Source: Lentinula raphanica (lineage: Eukaryota; Basidiomycota; Agaricomycetes; Agaricales; Omphalotaceae). Taken from it: 64,000 nucleotides of DNA. The translations under genes were made by a program, and so were the position numbers. Location of the stretch: NCBI GenBank assembly GCA_027919835.1, contig JANVFP010000055.1:1-64000 (forward strand). The letters are read 5' to 3'. Numbering within the stretch: the stretch's first letter is position 1; every line of letters begins with the position of its first letter. The notes under the pieces are model-generated. The model had not been told where the DNA came from. It worked only from the letters and a program-made list of their open reading frames with translations, and did no database searches. Positions 45,348 to 57,300 of this stretch are shown piece after piece.

Positions 45348-46501
45348 GCAAGTTCGGGGTGTCCTTGACTTCGAATCGAACAAGTTGATGTTCAGTCGAT
45401 CCAGTGGTGACGGAGTCGCCATTGGTCGATGAGGGCAGGATATAGCTGTAAGCCTGTGATTGAGAAGCTCACGGTTCATTGTCATGTACATACTCATTTG
45501 AGGTTTGTGTTCAAATGACCAGATTCAAATGAACAGAACGTTCCGATATCCAAAGCAATTGTTTCTCGAATTACTTATGAACGCTGGGCGCTGAGCTTTG
45601 AATTCGAAGCACTGCAGCCTGCTCGATGGCCCCCCATGACCGCAGCGGCGGATACCACTAACAGTACTGCCATTGCGGCACTGCCACACTCGTTGATCTT
45701 CTCTTCGGTAATTATGGGGGAACCCGAACCACACTCTTGGAATGCGTATACTGTCTGTGTCATTGAGAATGGTCCAGACTGATCCTCACTCGTAGGCTTC
45801 AAGCCCTATATGTCCCTTGATGCTCACATATAGATGTTTTCATATAGGAATGTCCTTCTCTTCTGTGGGCTTCGAATTGTCGAACGTTGAATATTGAAAT
45901 GTGGCAAACATCGAAAGGGGACGCCTCGGACCGTTGAACGTTGCACGTTGAAGGTCCACACTATCGTTTGCTCGTAGCGGCAGTGTGACTGAGAGAGGGA
46001 TCGGCTACAAAGCAAACGCGGCTGTGCCAGGAGTCTCTTGTCTTCCCTTATCAGGACCGGTTCGCTCAAACCACACTCCAAAAGACTCCAAGCTACTACC
46101 AGCACTGCAATACTGGCATGTCTTTCCAATATATCATCTATAGCGCGCGCTGTACTTCAAAATGGAGAAAGTTGTTGTGTGAAGCATCGGGAGAGAATGA
46201 GGGAAGATTGAGTTATACCTCATCAATTCGAATGATGTAGGGAGATTCTGCCCGATACCCCAATACGTTACACAGCTTGTTGAACTTCGAGCTCTAACTT
46301 ACAACAGAGGAAATTTCCGGGTCTTTCGAAACTTGATAACCAAAATTGATTCGCCCTTTTTTTACATCAACGTCGTTGATGATGATGATCAAGCTTCAAG
46401 ATTCAAGATTCAAGACGTCGCGCACTGCACGATCCTCTACTATTGCATGCTCACGAAAAACATCGAACTAGAAGGCCGCCTAGCAGCCCATTACAAAGTG
46501 G
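45348..46501. other. intergenic, shared with 10.63-11.77 kb
   Basis: Same blocks as the first copy, including the CG alternation near 46140 and a shorter (GAT)n run near 46378. No gene supported. Confidence 0.5.
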
Positions 46502-47183
46502 TCAACTCGAGCGAAACAGATCTAAAGCGTGCTGGTCAATGGGGATTTCCTGGATATGATACATTGTGAGTACTACGACCACGGATATGAGGGGTGAACT
46601 TATACGCACATCCAATGTCAAGACAATCAACCTTCTGAGATCATCCAAAAGATCCTTTGCCTGAGTGTTGATCGCTTGGTTCAAACGGTTCACGGAGAGG
46701 AAATGCACCAGGTTTTGCAAGAAGCTGACTACTCGCTGCAAAGCCCTAGTATCATATCGAACATGGAAGATTAGAACCATTTGTGCCACGTTATAAAACG
46801 CGTTCTACTCACATTTCCAATCGTTCAACATCGCAACTGACCAGTATCCTCAATTGACCGTATTCTAGGTAGGGCCGGGGGGAGAATGCAGCGATCAAGT
46901 AGAAATGCGCCTTGATAGCAGCGTCTTGAGCTAGAAGGGCTACCCAATGGTAACGAGCTCCATCTCCTTCTGGATTGATCGCCCAAGGTCTGTCGATGTG
47001 GCAGAGACCAAGGCCCTGACAGTAGAGGTTTGTCATTAATCCACGTTCGCGGCTGCAAAGGCGAAAAACGCTCACCTCATTCAATTCCAAGCAAGTGTAT
47101 CCTAATTTCGCAATTCTTATGTCCCGATGGGCGAGAAGGAAACTTTTGGTGTCCTGGTAGCTGAGTTCCTCGTGGCTTGCCAT
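46502..47183 (-). CDS. family A protein, copy 4
   Basis: Exons on the minus strand: 47076-47183, 46813-47015, 46610-46745, 46502-46549; 164 aa, phases 0, 2, 0. Almost identical to copy 1 (for example ALDLFRSS against ALDLFRSG at the end). Conserved KLGYTCLELNE, GLGLCHIDRPWAIN, SVNRLNQAINTQAKDLLDDL and EIPIDQ. Most differences from copy 1 do not disturb the frame, which supports coding. Function unknown. Confidence 0.8.
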
Positions 47184-47248
47184 GTTCTTGTTCGCTGAGC
47201 TAAGTTCGAGATGAGATGAGACGAGAGCTCTGGTTCAGAAGATCTTTC

Positions 47249-47256
47249 TTATATAC
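47249..47256 (-). promoter_or_regulatory. TATA-like box of family A copy 4
   Basis: GTATATAA on the minus strand, about 66 bp before the start codon, as in copy 1. Confidence 0.55.
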
Positions 47257-47344
47257 CCAAATACATCCCTTGCAAGCTGGAACGGATGTTTGAGATTTGT
47301 ATTCTTCATTAAAGAATCGAGGGACCTGCTCCGTCGAAAGAACG

Positions 47345-47627
47345 ATGGGAATGATCATCACGAACTGTCTAAATGTGAGTAACTGACTCCATTCTCAAAG
47401 GAAACACATTCTTTGGAGGCTTTCCGTACCGATTGTAGAATCCTCCGAACAGCACCTCCGCAAAAAGAGCATGTGCTCCCCCTTCCCTCTCCATCAAGCG
47501 CAGCCTCGAAAGTATGTCAGATATTTGTATCGATCTCGACTTTCCTTTTCAATGTCATGACCAGCCTGTGCAGTTAACGCGATGTCGGGAGAATCTGAGC
47601 CGAACAATCAAATGGGCGTTAACATAA
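47345..47627 (+). CDS. small three-exon ORF divergent from family A copy 4
   Basis: Exons 47345-47374, 47419-47511, 47574-47627 give 58 aa, matching the model at 12614-12906. The ATG used by copy 1 is lost and the next in-frame ATG is taken. Conservation of the frame outside the intron is the only support. Confidence 0.33.
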
Positions 47628-48769
47628 GCGCTCCGGAATGTATGAATCTGAACAGTGAAATGTCTCCGGGATGACCCAGATGTTTTCCGAAGTTCACGCA
47701 AAGCCCTGCAAAGCCCAGGATCAGAGGGAAAGGGTCTTTGACCGCGGAGACGTCCGCGTCATACTGGCATGTGCTCCTCCATAGCCCTTCGAGTCAGCGC
47801 AGGCCCGGAGTTGAGGGAAGTCGAAACGACGACTTGCAATTGGATACTTCTGAGTCGGTGCTCTCCTGCTTGCATGCTCTTGACATGTCCAGAAACATTC
47901 GACCGCATACTCCGGGCCTCATTCGTCTCTAAGCTTCAGATTACCTCCTTCAACCTTGCCTCAGGAACTCATCCAATCACATCCAATCACACTCTCAGAC
48001 AGGATTTCCGTTCGGTCTACGAATCTTGCGTTAGTATGTTTTTGTTATGATGATAGACCAGAATCACCGTACATGGGAAACGGACAGAAAAAAATTTGTA
48101 GACAAGGAAGTGTTCAATCCGCCCGTGAGGCAGCTCTTCTCCAAGCACACTTCATTCACACAGATAGACACAATGAAGCCAACCTGTGTCATACGCCGGG
48201 ACCTCCTGGCACCGCCAGTCCCTAATCACGTCACTCACGACAACTGTGGTCAACCGTCAACCCTCTATTACACATCTCAGGTATTTCCTCTCCGACTTGG
48301 TCCAAAGGGAGATCAGAGGGTAGGCCAGAGGTTGGCGAGGAGATGGTCTCCGTGGCATTCTCCGTCACGTTTTGCATGATCATCGAACGATCTCTGCACC
48401 CGATATGAGGCGAGACGCATGTACGACGTATTCGAGTGAATGAGGGAATCATTAAGGTTTTGAGGGAGTATAAGCCCGATGCATTCGATTCAGAAAGGTT
48501 CAATATGAGTAGGAACATGAGAAAGAGGCAGAGAGAGGGAGGGAGATATGGATAAGGCTTGTTAAAACATTGAAACCGCCGTCACTTGACTGCCTACATC
48601 ACGATGTAGCGAACATCGATGTCATATACTTCTCCAACTCGGGAAATGAGATTTGAACACGATGGAAAGAGGAAAGAAATGCTCAAGCGGACAGTAAAGA
48701 TAAAGCAAAAACATATAAGAGCAGAACACGAACTTCGATGAGATGATGAATGTAAGACAAATTCACAAC
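47628..48769. other. shared non-coding stretch (matches 12.9-14.06 kb)
   Basis: No gene supported. Similar to the first copy throughout. Confidence 0.35.
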
Positions 48770-49009
48770 TCAGACGACCCAACGATATTCGGAAAACCAC
48801 CGTCTAGCCATAGGGAGAGAACAGCAACTGGGATCATAACCCAGCATAAGAATCACTGACACAGTGGCTAGTCCTGAATGGATGTAATAGTCCGTGTAAC
48901 GATGGCTGGAGGATAGACTCAGATTCGTGCGGTAATCTCCTTGCTCTTTCTGTACCGTCGTCGCGTCGTCTCTCGAAATTCGAGACATCTGCGTTAGCGC
49001 GTTGCGCAT
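48770..49009 (-). CDS. minus-strand ORF, counterpart of 14.06-14.27 kb
   Basis: A 79-codon frame: MRNALTQMSRISRDDATTVQ, then SLSSSHRYTDYYIHSGLATV and a tail that differs from the first copy through an insertion near 48820-48840. In copy 1 this frame has TGA for an Arg codon. A following exon is likely, because copy 1 ends at a splice donor here. No family recognised. Confidence 0.35.
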   Translation of the reverse strand: MRNALTQMSRISRDDATTVQKEQGDYRTNLSLSSSHRYTDYYIHSGLATVSVILMLGYDPSCCSLPMARRWFSEYRWVV

Positions 49010-49928
49010 TTTCTAGTGGAAGAACAGGAACATTGAAGTATCTGTGGACAGCTGTGGACAGTCGAATAGGCCGTCAGTAGCCGTCAGTTGGTGTTTGTCC
49101 GACGTCGCGAAAGGGATGAACATGATGAAAGATTGTAGAAAGATGAAATCCATGAAATTCCCACGTTTGTTCTCTTCTTTCAAGTTACACCAACCAGCTG
49201 CAGACACCAACACTAACAGCACCAAGCTGCTAAATGCACGCCAGATCGCACATCGAATCCCATTGACACCTCGCCTTCATTGAAAATTCTCGAATGGTGA
49301 ATACGAGGCAGGCTCTGCGAACCTTCTTTTGCGCACTGGACGCAGTAACGCTGCTATCGACGAACAAACCAATCATGCGTAGTACAAACGCGCACGTTCT
49401 CGACTTCGTCTCGGATTTCGGCCTTAGCCTCGGATCAGGCTTGACCAGAATTCGCTATGTACTCAAAACAGAAACACCAATGCAGCGTGCCTTCTAACTT
49501 TTAAGCATCAGTGCTGCAGTGATCAACGAGGCTGCTGCTTGCAGTTTGCAAGTTACTAGAGCTGTTTCGGAGATCACTTTTGTTGCTGGGTGCACTTGTT
49601 CTCTAATCATCCGATGTTTGCTCTCTAACTCGTCACGGAAGTAGTATCCTCCAATGAAAGGAACGAACCTGGGCAGAATCGCAGCAACATGCGAGTACAG
49701 GTGACGGGGCCCCACAAGTTGAAGCTCACCTTCAGCGAAACTAATGATTCATGTATCAATTCCATGAACCCTGCCGCTGTTGGTAGCCTCTAATCAGCCA
49801 CCACACGCACCTCAGGCATGCTCCATGCATGTCATCTAAACTTAGACTCATGTTGCAACTCACATACGACTACATAGATACCCACTACTTGGCGATGTGG
49901 TCTACTCAACCCTCCAGCATCAGTATCG
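49010..49928. other. upstream region of family B copy A
   Basis: A short frame at 49829-49885 (LRLMLQLTYDYIDTHYLAMW) matches the last exon of the small gene that precedes family B copies C and D. Its earlier exons were not found. Confidence 0.35.
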
Positions 49929-50979
49929 ATGGCTTCCCAGTCCTTCAAGAAATTCCAACCGAATGTTGCGACTTTGACGATGATGTTATTGAGGGCACAA
50001 CGCGGGGAGGATCCTCAAGCATCTTATGCATCAACGGTACTCAGCATTGTCAAGAGCTATGGGGTACGATACTTTCTGAATTTCTGGGGAACTGTTCTAA
50101 ACGTAGAAAACTTACAGCAATGTCCTACATATGTCAAGCCCCTCATTCAAGCCGTGTATGAATTCGGAGCAGAAATCATCAGAACCAACGCCAAAATGGA
50201 TCCAGAGTAAGCTGTAGTTTCAGAAAGTTCAAGCAAAATGACCTGACTGACCGTTATAAAAAGAGACCTCTCTTGTCTACAACACATTGAGGTTGTCATG
50301 CTCAAACCAGACTCAGACTCCTCCCCACTCTTGGTCATGCAAGCTGGGACATATGTAAATCATTTTCAATCCAAGCTTCGTGAAATTGTGAGTCATATAT
50401 CTCATCATGCTAGCTGTTTGACGAACGAGCTAATTCTACTTTCAATAGACCTCAGAAAAGCCCCCACAACAATCTAGAGGTCTATCGCTTCCTCCGCCGC
50501 ATTCCCAACGCACTCTAGTACGGGCCGAGGATGAAGCGAATAAAGGGCCAGGGAATACCCGCAACAACACAGACTCCAATGATAACGTTCCTAAATCAGA
50601 GATCACATACGACAACGTGAAAGATGGGTCGTGCAATCCTCTGATGGATTCACCTGTCTCCTCTGCCTTAGTGCTCGAAGGCGATATTCCGGATCTCCAG
50701 TTAGATCCCCGTTCCCGTCCCAAGTCCAAGTCCCTTCCTCTGCGGTCACGAACAAAGGAAAGCATCGTCGACTCCTTAAAGGTTAAATCCAAATCGTTGG
50801 ATCTTCGTCTCAAACATCATTCTAGAACTGGCTCAACGCAACTACGAGCGGATTCGGATACTCCACAGCATGGACAGTGGTCTCTCCACGTCACAGAAGC
50901 CTCTGGCGGTATGAGAAAGTATCTGCACATGTTGGTCTCTCGTAGGCCGACTCTTTCGAGGCAATCCTGGGTGATTTAG
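49929..50979 (+). CDS. family B protein, copy A
   Basis: Exons 49929-50063, 50118-50206, 50264-50387, 50449-50979 encode 292 aa, with introns at the same places as copies B, C and D. Exons 1-3: MASQSFKKFQPNVATLTMML, then YVKPLIQAVYEFGAEIIRTN, then DLSCLQHIEVVMLKPDSDSS. Exon 4 is a Ser/Pro/Lys-rich tail with STQLRADSDTPQHGQWSLHV and a C-terminal LSRQSWVI. No signal peptide or membrane helix. Function unknown. Confidence 0.78.
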
Positions 50980-51837
50980 ATCTAGATACCGGCGCACACC
51001 CAGGAAGGTTTCATTGCTTTGTTCATCAGCACGCTTCACCTTTAGCCTGCCTGAACCAAGATGGGGCCATTTCTACCTCTAATTTATCTTGACGTGGTGC
51101 CAGCCTTCTAGTAAGGCTTTGAATTGGCATCCCGGGGAGGATCCTTAGGTGACCTCGTAAAGACAGCTCGTGTATCATGAAATCAGTATGCTGTTCGTGG
51201 TCGATGTCTCTACGAGACTCTATCATATTTATTTCTCATTTATAGAACGGATGTTCTCTTTTCGCAGTTACGATGGCATGTACTTACATGAACATCTCCA
51301 CTTCTGACCGATACCATAGTATATAGCTTGCTACTTCTGAGTACTTGATTCAATATGATTTCATTCGCACAGCACCACCATTACAGCCTGTTACCGCGCG
51401 CATACTTTCTGACAGTATGATAGATTTCTAAGACAGCAGAAGAACCTCCCAATTCAATCGGAAAGATGATGTTTCCTGGCGTTAATGCAGGGCATACTCG
51501 AAAACCACAGTGCAGCTTTGATTGAATCACGAGTACCTGGTAGTTTGAGTAACGACTCTCAGTGAATGAGCGTTGTTGAACATCGTTCATCATATATTTG
51601 ATGGTCGAAGGAAGAAACTAAGTATTGATTAGTACACTAAGAGGTAACATAGCAAGAGTCGGATAGCATAGTTCAAGTGTATGATAAGTCCTAGTTTCAA
51701 GATTCCTAATGTCTATTGCTGAAAACGCAACGAAGTTTTGTATCGTGAGGGCGAATCGTGCTAAGTGTAACAATAGTAAGTACAATGTATGTGGCATGGG
51801 TTATAGAAGGAAATGAGCCCGGCGAGCCAGCATGGGC
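50980..51837. other. intergenic, nothing recognised
   Basis: 3' flanks of family B copy A and family A copy 5 (convergent). The first part resembles 15.9-16.1 kb. No gene supported. Confidence 0.4.
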
Positions 51838-52542
51838 TCAAAGTAGTTTTGTAGCCTCAGTGCGAAACATTTCTAGAGCATATTGATCGATAGGGAAGTC
51901 CTAATGCAAGAAATGCGTTGTCGAGCGTTAGGCGTTAATGGATTGGGTCAGAATCATGTTACATACATCTAATCGCACCACAATCAATCCATTTAATGTT
52001 TGCATGAACTCCCTGGCTTGTTCTTCGTCGTGTTGAGTGAACCTGCCAGGAGACTTGATGAGTCTCCGTAGGAAATGATTGATTCGTTCCAAAGTTCTGG
52101 GAATATCGGTATCAGTCAAGACTTCCTCATATAGACTGATACACCTACTGTTCCAATCGTTCGACATCCGAATCGACCACAAATCTCATCTGTCGATACC
52201 GCAGATAATTCTGGGTTGACTCGGTCATAGCCTTCAGAACGAAGTGTGCTTTTGTTGCTGCATCGAGCGGCAGCGACGTTAATGACTGGTACTGAAAGCC
52301 TGCTCCATCTTGATTGATCAACCAAGGGTATTTGGGATCACAAAGGCCAAGAGACTATGAACGTTATCATCGAGAATCATTGTCGGTGTTATGATAAGAC
52401 TGACAAGGACGTGAATGTTGCTTACCTGGTTCAGTTTCAAGCAGGCATACCCCAACTCCGCGAGTCTACTTGTACCGTCTCGACGATGGGAGGAAAGAAA
52501 GAATTTGGTGTCCTCGTAATTCGCTTGTTCTCGGTCTGTCAT
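51838..52542 (-). CDS. family A protein, copy 5
   Basis: Exons on the minus strand: 52426-52542, 52149-52354, 51967-52096, 51838-51900; 171 aa; phases 0, 2, 0. Blocks: ELGYACLKLNQ, SLGLCDPKYPWLINQDG, LPLDAATKAHFVLKA, and DFPIDQYALEMF followed by a short extra tail. Closest to copy 2. An upstream in-frame TTG is not used, because the family starts at MTD. Function unknown. Confidence 0.82.
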
Positions 52543-52597
52543 GATCAATCAGCTTATGGTGGGTAGTTATTGTATGATAAACGCGATACAACTTCAG

Positions 52598-52605
52598 TTT
52601 ATATA
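52598..52605 (-). promoter_or_regulatory. TATA box of family A copy 5
   Basis: TATATAAA on the minus strand, 56 bp before the start codon, equivalent to the boxes of copies 2 and 3. Confidence 0.6.
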
Positions 52606-53760
52606 TCTTTTGCGAGGCTGTACGACGTAAGTGAGTAAACGCTGAAAACACATCAAGAAAATAGAAGAATACATGGTCCGTTCCACCTTTCAAACTTGCT
52701 CAATGGGAATAGGCGCTATCTAGCGGCTCTACTGCAGAGGCGAGCGCAGGCGACGATTCATGTGAGTTACCTGCCATTGTCATTGTCAATTGAAAGTCAC
52801 TCTTCGAAAAAGCACCCCGAGTTCGGAGCCAACGTATTTCACTAAAATTCTGCAACGTTTGTTCTCAGGAATCAGATTCTGATTGAATTGATAAATGCAA
52901 ACTTTCCTACAACAAAGAGCATCCAAATGCTTCGAGGCTATGTGATAGTCTGAGTGTGCGAGCGCGTCAACAGCTCCGAATACAGTTCTGACCGACGAGA
53001 TCGACAATGACTCGAGCCTCTCGGAGTTATCATCGTAGGCGTCTAGTGTCCCATTTCTGAGTTATACGAAGAGGGGCTGTGGATATCGATGAGATATATC
53101 AATCGACATGACTTGGCCTCTGAGTCAGAGATGTCCTGGAACGACGGACAGATATGTTGAAAATGACACAAACTTTGAAGGTTGGAATTTGAACGTGGAG
53201 GTTGGGTAGACGCTAGGAGCGGGAAGAGAGAAGCCATTCTCGTCAACCAAACATCCACTAAACCAAATATGTGGTTATTGGTTTGTCGAATCTCTTGGGC
53301 GCTCGGATTTAGACGTGTTTTTTTCACATACTCGGACCACTGGGTGCATCATAAAATTTTCATTTCCTGAGGAGGACGATAACCAAAGGTCAGTGGCATT
53401 AGAGATCATCAAGGAATTATCGACTTCAAGTTTTCTGAAATAAGAAAATCTCTCTGGAAGTCACTTTCTGGTCAACTCGGACTTGCAATGACGGGAAGTC
53501 AAAGAGCTAAGACGGGGACTAAGTGATATAGTTCAGCTCCCTCGTATGCTTCATAGTTTTCAATGGATGCTGGATTCTATTTGTGAGCACTGAATGACTC
53601 TATACTGTTTCACTGGCCTTTTTGGAATACAGATTGGTTTAAGAGATCATGGTATAGTCGGTGCTCGAGGATGCGAATAATGAGTCGATTCAGAAGGAAG
53701 GTCGGTTCAGCTACCAGAATCAGCGTGAAGAATCCGGAGGAAACAGAATCGGTGGAGGCA

Positions 53761-53769
53761 AGTGAGAGT
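53761..53769. repeat. target site duplication, left
   Basis: AGTGAGAGT, repeated exactly at 60157-60165 on the other side of the transposon. Confidence 0.85.
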
Positions 53770-53918
53770 CAGACTCCTTCCCATCCGCTCTTGCAGGTAA
53801 AAAAATTTTGAGAAAGAGTCGAGAGGTTACCTTATATAGCTTATCATACTCTATCTTATCTTATCCAAATCTTATCTTATATCACGTGTGTTTTAAATTT
53901 TTTTACCTCGCAAGAGCG
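53770..53918 (+). repeat. terminal inverted repeat, left
   Basis: 149 bp, identical to the reverse complement of 60008-60156. A weaker match of about 22 bp continues inward (GCTCGATAGCGATGCTGGTGG) and is found on the far side of the nested insertion in the right arm. Confidence 0.92.
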
Positions 53919-54367
53919 GCTCGATAGCGATGCTGGTGGAAGAAATTAAAATAATTAACTAATTCCTAAAGAGGAAAGAGGAGGAAAGAGAAAAGAGAAA
54001 AGAGAGAAACCTACTTCATTTTTCACCACATATTCTGCGCTCTTAGGTCACAGATAATACATGAAGTTGATCCCATCAGTAGAGTTGATGCAGAGCTCTG
54101 TTGACCAACTGTTGACGTTACCTGCAAAGAATTCACCTTCGAAATCCATATTTGGACACTATTCATCGGATACTGAAGTATCCGGTGTGCCATTTCTTGC
54201 CGGACACCTGGATAGCGTTCCCGAAATGGAATAAACTCACAGTTTTTTTTCCGTTGCACGACTCGATTGGACGGTCGTCTTTGACATTGACGGCGTACTA
54301 TCACTGATCAGCAATGATCAACGGTCAAAAACAAGGGAGCGAAGTTATTACGAGGTTATATTACATG

Positions 54368-57300
54368 CTATATTCCAAGATATTTATGTGCAGCCTTTGT
54401 CAGTTCTGAGGGTGGCCCGCATCTGGGTCTATTAGGATGTTTCGAGCTTCGTCCTGCGCACATCGTAATTGCAAGTGCTCCACAATCTCGACAAGTGAAT
54501 TGGCACATAAACCATGCACTCGTGCCTTTACACTGACCCGCTGCTCGCCCACACCGTATACAATGTCGACCTGTTCTGATCCGCTTGGTGGCAGGTTCGG
54601 GCTGAGCCTCTGTGGTTCGCTTGTGACTTATTTGAGTGGTGATGGTATGCATATCGCTGCTGTGATTGATGGCTTCAGCCTGTGTTGAAGTGTAGTCAGG
54701 ATTATCTCACCTGTGAGTCAGAGTCTCCGAAATCTCTATGAACCCCTTTGTTACTTGTTGACGAAGAAGAGGTGCTTCTGGTGCATGTACAATCAGATCA
54801 CCACGTCCAGGGTCCCGGGTTTGTTTCTTGATTGTGTCTGTGACTTCAAAAGCTTGCGAGAGTGACTGCTTCAGATTTGCGGTCTTCTCCCAGTCGCTAC
54901 TAGCATATTGAAACAAGTGCTCGGAGAGCTGTATACTCGGACATCAGCAGAATAAACGGAACCTGTATGAGTGTACATACCTTATAATAGACCTCGGGAT
55001 TTGTCTCAGCATGGCGGTTCCAAATCTTGACAGCATTGACAGAGAGTGCGGTCCGACTAGTGTAGAATTCTTTACATGTAAGCATTAGATGGTTGAACAG
55101 TTTGCGTTCGGGAATAGAACAGAGTGGAAGGACAGCCTTGGAAGTACCCTGAAGCTTGGCCAAAAATGCTTGCTTTCGCTTGCAGTCTATTCCGGGCATA
55201 TAGGGTTGCATGCCCGAGGCTTCGATAACGGACGAAGGGAGAGGTAGAATCCCAATTTCTTCGTTTGTTTGCTTGTAGAGATTTCCGTTTACCCAAATCG
55301 ATGATGCATGAATTGGAGTGCACTGTGGGTAATATTCGGCCAGTGTCAGTTCGAGTTCTTGGATTTCATTTGTCAACCAGATATAGTCATGGTTGCGAAA
55401 CTTTTGCCCAGTGGAATTGAATGTCCCTACCTATGAAAAGTTAGATGGTAGGCAGATAATTCAGGAGCGTATGGTCTTACATGTAGATTATGATGTAATA
55501 CAAAGTCCAACAAACATGCTCGCATATGCCGGATGGATGTTCCACGGGTAGGCATTCGAGGGCGCAGGTGAGTATGAACACCACCTTCGGTCATGTTTGT
55601 ACCACGGATGCAGCGCCAAACCCGTAAACCACCAGACTGGAAGTCTAAGCCAATGCAATAGTACAACGGTACACCAGGAGGATCCGACAGATAACCATTT
55701 CAGACAAGCTCCAGGATGTTCTTCATGACCTTCCATGTTGAAGAGCTAAACAGAGGTAGACCGGTCTTTGCGTCTTTGAGAGGACCATATTTGGAAAAGA
55801 CGTCGTGAATTGCAGGGTAGAGTAGCTCAGGGGGTGGTATAGTACGCCGAACATGTTTCCAAACCCAACGAGACTTGAACTTGAGCATGAAATCCCAGGT
55901 GAGCCCCTTAGTTTTCAGCCAGTCCAACACACGACGCTTATCCTCAGGGTGAGGAATCAGCATTGCATCGCGTAACGCCTGTGCAAATGGGACACGAAGG
56001 GCATGATTTTTTGGGAGATAGATCATGTTGAAAACATGGAAAGGATCTTTCAGAACACGGCTCCGAATGATATGTGCAAACTCCGATAGCGCAAGATCAC
56101 GGTGACCAAGTACTTCTTCGGCAGTCCGAGCACTGGATTCATCACATTCTACACCGTCAAGCTCTACCGCAGCTTCACTCGATCCAGATTCGATCAGATG
56201 ACCAAGTGCTTCTGTAGCTTCGAGTGATGTTGTATCATCCTCGCATGCGTCGCGCCGAGTGTCAGTCGTGGAATCTGCACAAGGCTTCGGGTTAGGAACG
56301 GGACTGTGATATGACTTGGGAGGTGAATGGGAATGTATGTTAGGCATGATTCGGAGATGACTTCTCAGACAAACAACGTGGAATGGGAGTTCTCCGAAAT
56401 CACATAGAGAGCGCTTTTGAAGTTTTGCACCGGGCACGATGATCTCATCAATGCAAACAGTCGTCTGAGTGCTGGTGAGCTGGATACCAAGCTTGATTGG
56501 AGAAGTCAGTAGACCCCGAGCGATGATCTTCTTCTTATCACTGCTTAGAAGAACGACCCGGGTTTCGAATGGAGTTGACGGAGTGATGAGCTCAGGCAAG
56601 GGAATTGCGTTGATATGGTCAAAGAGCGCCCAGCTTGCATAGGCATCGAGTGCAGCGTAATTGATTTGTGCAGAGTTCAGCTCGTCGTCATCCCAGTTGG
56701 TACTGATACGCTCCGAATGATTCTTTGGAAGACATCGACCAAGTATCTCTGCAGTGAGATCTGCGAGCGACATTCGTGCATCCGAAATCAAGAACCGTTG
56801 CTTTGCAAAAGTCCCGAGCTCGATTCCACCGCAGAATGGGCCCTTCCCTGAAAGCGTTTCAAGTTGTCGGAGATCAGCTGCTACCATACGACCCGCTTTG
56901 ATGATGCGAGGCTCTTTGAGAAATAAGACCAGCTGATGGGGAAGCTGTTGGGCCGCTACTTGTTGTCCTATCTGTTGAATCAGTTGCACATCAGGTAACT
57001 TTCTTCGGACAAACAGAATATGTAGGTTACCTTCAAGATAAAAATCTCATCCCTGAGGGCAATCTGAACGACAGCTGTAGGTCCTCGGCCCCGAATGCGT
57101 CCGTCATCAGCCATATCGACGTTCCATTCTGAATCGAAGCCGACAACCAAGAAACCTCCTGATGTTGGGAGGAGATCCATGATTGCGCGTAGTGCATTGT
57201 CAATTGAAGCAGTTGAGTCGAGAATCCTGGGAACGATATGATCCGGAATGGAAAGTAGAGGGAGATATGAATGCTTCTGAACAGGTATGATTCCTTCAAG

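Larger units (their letters stand above)
51815..53600. repeat. inverted segmental duplication, arm 2
   Basis: Reverse complement of 21640-23420. This arm keeps its CpG sites. It abuts DNA similar to 26.28-26.35 kb at about 53690, so the order differs from arm 1 by an inversion and a deletion. Confidence 0.8.

Noticed and set aside
53770..53918. The terminal arm as an independent 149-bp MITE
   Set aside because: It does have an inner foldback, but the 9-bp duplication flanks only the outer pair and the arms are identical in inverted orientation, so they are the ends of one large element.
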